A DNA stretch of 64,000 nt, from contig NW_004450398.1 in the NCBI RefSeq assembly GCF_000321225.1, forward strand, positions 1,339,198 through 1,403,197. The letters run 5' to 3'. Shown piece after piece: positions 57,745 to 64,000 of the stretch. The position numbers and the translations under genes were made by a program. Source of the DNA: Odobenus rosmarus divergens. Its lineage: Eukaryota > Chordata > Mammalia > Carnivora > Odobenidae. The first letter of the stretch is position 1, and every line of letters begins with the position of its first letter. Under the pieces are notes generated by a model. The model saw nothing but the letters and a program-made list of their open reading frames with translations, searched no databases and had not been told where the DNA came from.

Positions 57745-60340
57745 TTGAATGTCATTCAGCATTTATTGTACAGGGATGACATCCCTTCCACTTATTGCAC
57801 AAACTTGGTAGCTTGGAGACAAACAGTAACACAGTCCATTTGAACATTTGTCTGAAAAGTTAGTCTGTATTTTCGTGGCTCAGTGTCAAAGAGTTCCCTC
57901 CCCATTCCCCGACTGTTGCTTCTGTGATGACATGAGGGATGAAAGGTTGATTTCCTGACTGACCCATCAGGAGACCAGAACACAACAGTGGGGCTATTCA
58001 GAAAGAATTCAGTGAGAGGTCATAACTTAACTAAGCCATGTGAGTGTGTGGTTCTGGCGTCTACGCTAAAAATAGTAGCTATTGATCAATAGGAACAGTG
58101 AGCGCTATTATGTGGTTGTTCGCTGCCTCTCTGGGCACTCCCACTTGCCTCGCAGAGACCCCCATCAGTACGTGCCCCGCCCCGCCCCCAGCCTGCAACC
58201 CTGATCCGGCCCTGTCACTGCAAAGGCGTTGCCCCTGGCAACCGGGGCGGAGGTGGGATGAGGAACCCCTAGGAGCGAAACCCAGGAGAAAAGTGAAGGT
58301 TCATCATTTCAAAACCAGAACTTCACCCCGACCGGTTCAAACCTCAGGGCAAGTCTGACAGTCAAGCCATCACGTTCAGGGACAGCCTGGGGCCGGGGTT
58401 TCTCGGTTCCCCAGGTGAAGACAGCCTGGGTGTGTGCTGCTGGCTGCGGAAAGTAGAGGTAGAAAGCCTGGAAGTTCTGAAATGTGAGTGGAACGGATCA
58501 GACACCCCTACACCTTCCACGTTGGTCTCCAGGGTCCTTCACCAGAAACCCAGCCTTCTCCCAGATCTTCCAGGGGGCGACTTTGAGAGTGCTGGCCCCC
58601 TCCGGCCCAGGGGGCCTCTGAGGGTCTCCGGCCTCTCAAGCTTGGCCATCCCCGTTTTAGGGGCCAGGGATGTGTCTCCTGTGCTAAGGCCCAGCTGCCT
58701 TGCAGGGGCTCCTCAGTAGCCCCCTGGGGCGTCTCCTTCCTGCCTACAGCTCAGACGCTACCGAGCTACCCTTCTCCCATCCTGCAAGCTAACACTTCAT
58801 GTTTGACCCCCAATTGAAGGATATGCTGCTAAAACGAAGTGTTCCTTAAGCTCTCTCCTTGGGGTTCCGGAAAGCAGATTATGAGTTCCACATGCTTGTT
58901 AGAGACTTGAGTGAGGCCAGAAGACCTGCCGTCAGCCTGACCAGTGCTCCGCGGCTAAGCCCACGCTGGCCTCCAGTTTATTACCAAGGATGCCTACACA
59001 AGCCACGTTTTAATCATGATAGTGGAGAATGTGCTTTACGGTGGTGGGATTAACAATCTCAGCAGGTTCACTGAAGTATACACAAGGGACACCTTGGAGA
59101 TGCAGGTTGTGGGGGTGCTGGCCCCATCTTCATGGGAACCCCATCCTGAACCTGAAACTCTCCCTGCCGCGCCCTCCCGCGGGGCCCACTAAGGGCGGGC
59201 TGTCAGGCCGCCATCCCAGGGGGCTCTCCTGGGTGCTCATGCACTTGGGGCTCTTGGAGCAGGGTTGGGAGACTTTCCTAGGTGGCCTGCTGGGGCAAGT
59301 GAAGTCCAGTACCCAGCAGATGGGTGGTGCTCGGAGAAGAAAGGAGACTAATGCGTGAAAAGGAGGAGGGGGGACCCTCAAGATTTCCTCCCCCGCCCCT
59401 CCAGTGCAGAAAGTATTAAATAGAACAACAAACAAAAAACACCATTTCCTCTTTGCTGGGCCAGCTGGGTTTCAGATAAAGGTAGCCGCCACAGGCGCTG
59501 GTGTTCCTACCAACGAGTAATGCTGGGGGGAGGGGGTGGGGGGGGACAGCAGTGGCGGGGGGAGAGTGCTCAGCATGCTCAAGAAACTGCTCTGCCACCA
59601 GGCCGCCTGGCAGCCCTCGGGACGCGGGCCCCGGCTCGTCCTTCACCGGCTCTCAAGCAGCGGCGGCGGCTTCCTTGCAGTTAACTCCACTCTCAACAGG
59701 AACTGGTTATTTTGTGACCGAAGGGGTGGGGGTCGTGGTTCTTCCATCCATTGCTAACCAAGCACAGATCACCAAAGCACCCCAGCTGCTCAGCCACGAG
59801 ACCTAAAACAGACATGTCCCGTCCTCTGCCCACACACATACACACGTATATATTAGAGGCCCCAGCCAAGTGCAGTGTGGGCCTTCCATGTCTAAGACCC
59901 GCCCCCCCCAGCCTTGAGTCAGCTTATCATGACTACAGTCTGTCCCATGTGCTCTACACGGGATTTTTAAAAATCAGCAAAAAAGGGCTTCAGCACATGC
60001 TTCCGGGGCCTATTTACAGTTCACAGGTTTGTGAGTTCACGCGTTACAGTAGTAGCTCCATCAAAAACAGGCTCAGCTCAACATTCAAGTAACAAAAGCG
60101 CTACGGGGTCGTGAGCCCCGGCAAGGTCAGGCCTGCCCACTGCCTGCAATGGGCAGTCCCACCAGGAGGCGTCCCGGCTAAGGAGGGCCAAGGCCTCGGG
60201 AGCCAGTGCATGCGGTGATGAAGCCCAGCCAGGCCATGCCGGCAGGTGTCAAGCCTTCCCCAGCAGCACGTCTGTGGTTCCGCCCCTCCCCATGCCTCTC
60301 AGGCGGCTGCAAACAGGCCTCGGGGCCTCCGCATCCCAGC
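57745..60340 (-). other. SNN: SNN 3' UTR (about 2.6 kb)
   Basis: The stretch from the SNN stop down to the minus-strand AATAAA is uninterrupted by recognisable genes. A long 3' UTR is typical of stannin mRNA. It is GC-rich, free of SINEs, and holds only a short CA/TA-rich patch near 59,830-59,855. The open frames inside it look like chance frames. Confidence 0.65.
57762..57767 (-). terminator. SNN: SNN poly(A) signal AATAAA
   Basis: TTTATT on the plus strand reads AATAAA on the minus strand, about 2.6 kb after the SNN stop. Further minus-strand AATAAA copies at 57702-57707 and 57692-57697 lie inside the TXNDC11 3' UTR and could act as downstream alternatives. Confidence 0.65.
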
Positions 60341-60604
60341 TCAGCCGTGGACGTCTGGGCCGTGTGGGGTCAGCTTGGCCTTTCTCTCCCCGCACGGTCC
60401 CTTGGCGGAGTACTGCACCAGCAGGAAGGGCTCCTTGGTCTCGCCATCGCCCACGATGCTCTCCTCGTCTTCCGACTGGCTGATGTGCTGCAGGCGCAGG
60501 TAGCACCAGCATCCCAGGATCAAGGCCCCCAGGGCAGCGATGGCGATGAGGATGACGATGACCGTGACCACGCCAGTGGTGGGGCTGTGGTCCATAATAG
60601 ACAT
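60341..60604 (-). CDS. SNN: Stannin, complete coding sequence
   Basis: Single-exon frame of 87 codons plus stop, starting MSIMDHSPTTGVVTVIVILI. It has one membrane helix at about residues 10-33, a CWC motif at 32-34 known to bind organotin and metals, the acidic ISQSEDEES stretch and a C-terminal amphipathic region (EPFLLVQYSAKGP) ending HGPDVHG. Stannin is a small mitochondrial/ER membrane protein that mediates trimethyltin toxicity. The start ATG is 60604-60602 with an ACC Kozak context; the frame is open upstream without another ATG. It is one residue shorter than the usual 88: a Met between KAKL and TP is absent. His40 and Gly72 differ from the human Arg and Val as I recall them. Confidence 0.96.
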   Translation of the reverse strand: MSIMDHSPTTGVVTVIVILIAIAALGALILGCWCYLRLQHISQSEDEESIVGDGETKEPFLLVQYSAKGPCGERKAKLTPHGPDVHG

Positions 60605-60690
60605 GGTCAGCGCCTGGGGAGCTTCCACAGGAGGAAGCTCGTGGGGCTGTCTGCTCAGCGAGGCTGGAACCCAGGCTGGACCCGTGAGCC
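60605..60690 (-). other. SNN: SNN 5' UTR part of the last exon, with splice acceptor
   Basis: On the minus strand, CTTTGTCTTTCAG|GGCTCACGGG gives a strong acceptor whose first exonic base is 60690. The coding exon therefore carries about 86 bases of 5' UTR. The upstream exon must lie at higher coordinates. Confidence 0.75.
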
Positions 60691-62544
60691 CTGAAAGACA
60701 AAGCAGGGTGAGGCTCCACCGGGGACTCCACAGGGCCCTAACAGCTCCTAAGCTCGGGGCAGCCGGGGTGGGGGGACCTCTCCCATAGGGGCTCTTTTTA
60801 ATCAGGTCTTCAGCCTGACCGTCCTGCCCTCATCCTAGTGAAAAACACGCCGGATGGCTTTCGCTGTTTCTAGCACATGACGTCATGAGCGTTCTCTTCG
60901 CTCCCAACAGCCCACTTCCACTTCCTACCCCTGACACCATCGGTGCTTCCGCTACCAGACAGGAGTCACCCTCGCTCAGCCAAGGAGCCAGAGATGCAGG
61001 GAAGTGGGCCCATGACCTGCAACCCCACTGCAGCCCCCCTGGAAGCGGGAAGAGGGTCTGTTCGAGAAGAATGTTCTGAGAGCCCAGCTCCACGAGGAAG
61101 TGCCCAGGGACAAGAGGAGCCAGTACTCCGTGACAGCCAGACACGAGGGAATGGAAAGCAGGGAAATGACCTCAGTCCCTTGCTCCAATGGGCGACATAT
61201 GTAACCCAGCCAAGTCTTCCGGAACACCTGGGAGAGGCTGCAGCAGATGACAGCCTTTGTCCACAAGAGAACTGTGACCCGCCTGGGCAGAGCCTTCAGC
61301 AGCCCAGTCCTGGAACGTGGAGGCACTCAGGACAGCCTGGGGGAGGGCAGGCGAGAGTGGGGCAGACCGGCCCCTGCCCACACTGAGCTCAGCATCAGGG
61401 GCGGGCCCCAGACCGCAAACAGGTCAATATGCCAACGCCATGCCAGGAACACAGGGGCCGGGGTGCCAGGGCACTACGTTGGGCGGGGCAGGCGATACCC
61501 GGGGAGGTGAGGCCAATGCTGAGGCAGCAGGAAGAGCCAGCCCCTGGGGAGGAGCATTCCTGGCAGGGGAATGGCATCGGCGAAGGCTCTGAGGCAGGGG
61601 AAGGCCTGCGGGCAAGCGCAGGAGCTGAGGGCGGTGGGCAGCGGGAGCGTGTGCTGGACCACCGCCTCCTGGCTGCTGCCTGCCTCAGACAAGCCTCTGC
61701 ACTTCGCTGGGCCTCGGATTCCTCCTCTGTGGCCGGGGCTGGCGAGGGGCACAGGGGAGTCAGCACTGGGAGGCCCAGCAGGCAGAAAAATCCCAGACCC
61801 TCTCGGGCGACTGAGGCTGCAGGTGCTGGAGCCAGCCGGCTCCCCTGCGTCCCAAGACCCTGCACTTTCTAACTTGGCCTCCTCGCCCTAAAGGAAGCAA
61901 ATAAGAGTAGTGAGCACCCGAGCGTCTGAGGGTGGGGAAACGCGTGGGCCACCCTCAGCGCTCAGTAAGAGCTAGCTGTTGAACTCTGCAGAGATGGCCG
62001 TCAACACGGAGAGAGCTTTGGAAGGGAAGGCTTTCCTTCCAGACAGGATGGAACCTGTCGTCCTTGAGCAGTAACAGCCATAATGAGAAGTGATCTTACC
62101 CACACCAAGGAGACTCTCTGCCTACCCAAGGCCAGGCATGCCTGAAGGTCCAAGGCAGCTCAGTCGACGCCCCTGGAGTCTGTCCAGGGCCCTCCGCCCA
62201 AGTACGGCCCTGCCAGCCGTGCCCACACGTGCACAGACGTCCTGGGCAGAAGGGGGGGGTGATACCCCTGACGTCTACCCCCCGTTACCAGCTGCAGGCT
62301 CAGGCTGCGGCTGTCACTCCCACCAGGCTCTGTGGCCCACCTGTGTGGGTCCACTGTAGCCAATGCCCCTGTGGCCCAGAGGAAAAACCTCAAGTCCTAC
62401 GGGGCCCGACAGGCTGCGCCCACACCCCCTGCTTCTCCCCGGCCACACTGACCTCCAAGCCTTTAGCCAGACAGGTCTCTGTGCCCCAACGCTCTGCTCC
62501 CCTCCTCCTGTTCAGTGGGCCTCAGCTGGGGCCACTGTGCCTCC

Positions 62545-62730
62545 CAGGGGACATCTGGCAATGTCTGGAGACATTTTTGTCGTCACCACCGGCAGTGGAA
62601 GGTTTCCTGGGATGGAGTGGACAGAGACCAGGGGAGTGCTAACATCCCACAGTGCAGGGGACAGCCCCCACTAACAGAGATCCAGCCCCAAACATCAGCA
62701 GTGTGGAGGATGAGAAGCCCTGGCGGGCCC
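62545..62730 (-). repeat. MER5-like hAT relic, antisense
   Basis: 'caggggacatctggcaatgt', 'ctggagacatttttgtcgtc', 'acatcccacagtgcagggga' and 'cagccccaaacatcagcagt' are reverse MER5 phrases in the right order. Confidence 0.75.
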
Positions 62731-63739
62731 TGGTTAACTCCAGGTCAGGAAGGGACGGCTGCCAGGCCCCGCAGCCCAGGAGGGTCTCCTCATCCTGCAC
62801 CTGCACCTGCACCTACTCCTGCCCTCCCTCCAGGGCGCTTGCTTCAGTGTGCAACCCTGGCTTCCACAGCATGGCCACCTGGTTGGCACCTGCCTCCCTC
62901 ATCGGGCTGTGTGCTCCAGGAGTGGCCCTGCACATTGCTGGGCTGCCAAGTGCACAGGCTATCCTGGCCTCCTCTCTGCCATCAGCAGGGCTGCCATCAG
63001 CTCCCACCACCCCTCTCAGCCTGTCCCCTCAGGCTTCCAGACAGGACAGGTACCCAGCGCCCCACCCCCCCGCCCCCCAACAGCGCCCTGGCTGTGCCGG
63101 GTGAACCACTCTTCCTGCTACAGAGGACGCCCACCTGCCTTGTCCCTCCCCCGGCCCTCTTGTGTCCAGCACCCGTTGGGGTGCCTGCCCTCCTACCAGG
63201 CTCCTGGACAGGAAGGCAACGCAGTATCAATTCAGAAGGGGAAGTATATGTGTGTTTGGGGGCAGGAAGCAGGAAATCAAACAATGGCGGCAAGACCTGA
63301 GGAGGGGGGACCCCCTAAGGGCCAAACCTGCCAGGGAGCCTAGGAGGCACCTACCAGTTCAGGGGGAAGCCACATGGTCCTGGGACTGATGGGGAAACTG
63401 AGACAGAGGCAGCCCCAGCTCAGAGGGACCCTTTGAGAGGACTGGTGACCGCAAAACCCTATCTGCTGCCCCCGCCCCAGGCCAGGAGGACTCTCACCCC
63501 CAAGTGCACAGAGCCCGGTTGACCAGGCCATGGGCATGCCTGGCCTGTGCTTACTGGCGCCACCCTTCCCCCCAAGTGAGTTGTTTGTCCCTGCATTCAC
63601 TCAGCGAGTATTTCCTGAGAAATGATGGTTTAAAAAATCTGCTCACATCAAACCCTTCCTGGCATCAGCAGAGAAGCAAAACTCCCTGCCTCCCTGGATT
63701 TCTTCACACCCTCCCTGCCCTCCCACCTCAAACCCTCTG

Positions 63740-63990
63740 AACTTTCTGTTCCTTCTTCCTGGAATGTTCTTTCCTGACTGTCCCATGACTGGCTCCTTCT
63801 TACCATTCGGGGCTTTCTCCGTGGGTGCCTCTGGGAGGGTACCTTCCCAGACCACCCTGGCTCCAGGCGCCCCACCACCCCACACCTGCCATTGCCTTGC
63901 ATTTTACCATTTCGATCCCCAGCCCTATTACCAGTGCACAGTAGGTGCTCGATAAATGCCCGCTGAATGTTCCAAGCCCGGAGACATAGT
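63740..63990 (+). repeat. L2 LINE 3' relic
   Basis: 'cttcctggaatgttctttcc', 'gaccaccctggctccaggcg', 'ccattgccttgcattttacc' and 'cagtaggtgctcgataaatg' follow the L2 3' end. Confidence 0.7.
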
Positions 63991-64000
63991 GATGAGTTAG

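Larger units (their letters stand above)
60691..64000 (-). other. SNN: SNN 5' intron (partial)
   Basis: The region upstream of the SNN acceptor is GC-rich without a recognised exon. It holds an antisense MER5-like relic at about 62,545-62,730 and an L2 3' relic at about 63,740-63,990. No promoter CpG island or donor could be identified with confidence, so the first SNN exon is probably beyond the window. Long open frames here (for example 62,515-63,300) are repeat- and Pro-rich chance frames. Confidence 0.6.

Noticed and set aside
60605..60628. Extended SNN start eight codons upstream
   Set aside because: The codon at 60628-60626 is GTG, not ATG. The known N-terminus MSIMDHS begins at 60604 with a good Kozak context.
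62515..63300. Open frame of 261 codons in the SNN intron
   Set aside because: It includes a MER5-like relic and Pro-rich low-complexity sequence, with no domain or splice support.
1..64000. CRISPR arrays, operons, ribosome binding sites, prokaryotic islands
   Set aside because: The window is vertebrate nuclear sequence. Its regular short repeats are microsatellites, SINE tails or the promoter array.

Overview
The window is mammalian nuclear DNA, almost certainly from an arctoid carnivoran (bear, seal or mustelid type). About twenty tRNA-Lys-derived Can-SINEs have heads of the form GGGGCGCCTGGGTGGCTCAG, not the dog-type or cat-type head. Genes are split by GT/AG introns, and old L2, MIR, MER5, MaLR and L1 relics fill the introns. 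No bacterial, phage, CRISPR or mobile-gene content was seen.

Positions 1 to about 57,735 hold one complete gene on the + strand, TXNDC11 (thioredoxin domain-containing 11, also called EFP1). Twelve coding exons join in frame to 960 codons. Every exon starts after AG and ends before GT, and all phases agree. The product is a single-pass ER membrane protein with a Ser/Gly-rich cytosolic N-terminus, a membrane segment, a luminal series of thioredoxin-like domains (WCGQS, CELC and WCGFC sites) and a C-terminal coiled coil. A CpG-island promoter with tandem repeats lies at 1-480. A start-stop upstream ORF, ATGTAATG, overlaps the initiator codon.

From about 60,690 down to about 57,745 on the - strand lies the last exon of SNN (stannin). 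It has an intact intron-less coding region (60,604-60,341) and a 3' UTR of about 2.6 kb. Its upstream non-coding exon(s) are not visible and probably lie beyond the window. The two genes are tail to tail, and their poly(A) signals are only about 50 bases apart. They share a 3' boundary; nothing in the sequence implies a shared biochemical pathway.

SINEs are unevenly spread. Six antisense copies, one nested in another, sit at 32.0-34.8 kb. There are none at 34.8-47.1 kb or after 51.1 kb. The strongest anomaly is an exact 104-base block present at 22,750-22,853 and again at 24,763-24,866. The second copy sits inside a different SINE, which suggests a template-switch rearrangement or an assembly error. 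Other points are two apparent body-less retrotransposon tail insertions, a Pro-to-Gln change beside the TXNDC11 CGFC site, and a one-codon loss in stannin. I found no convincing undescribed biological system.
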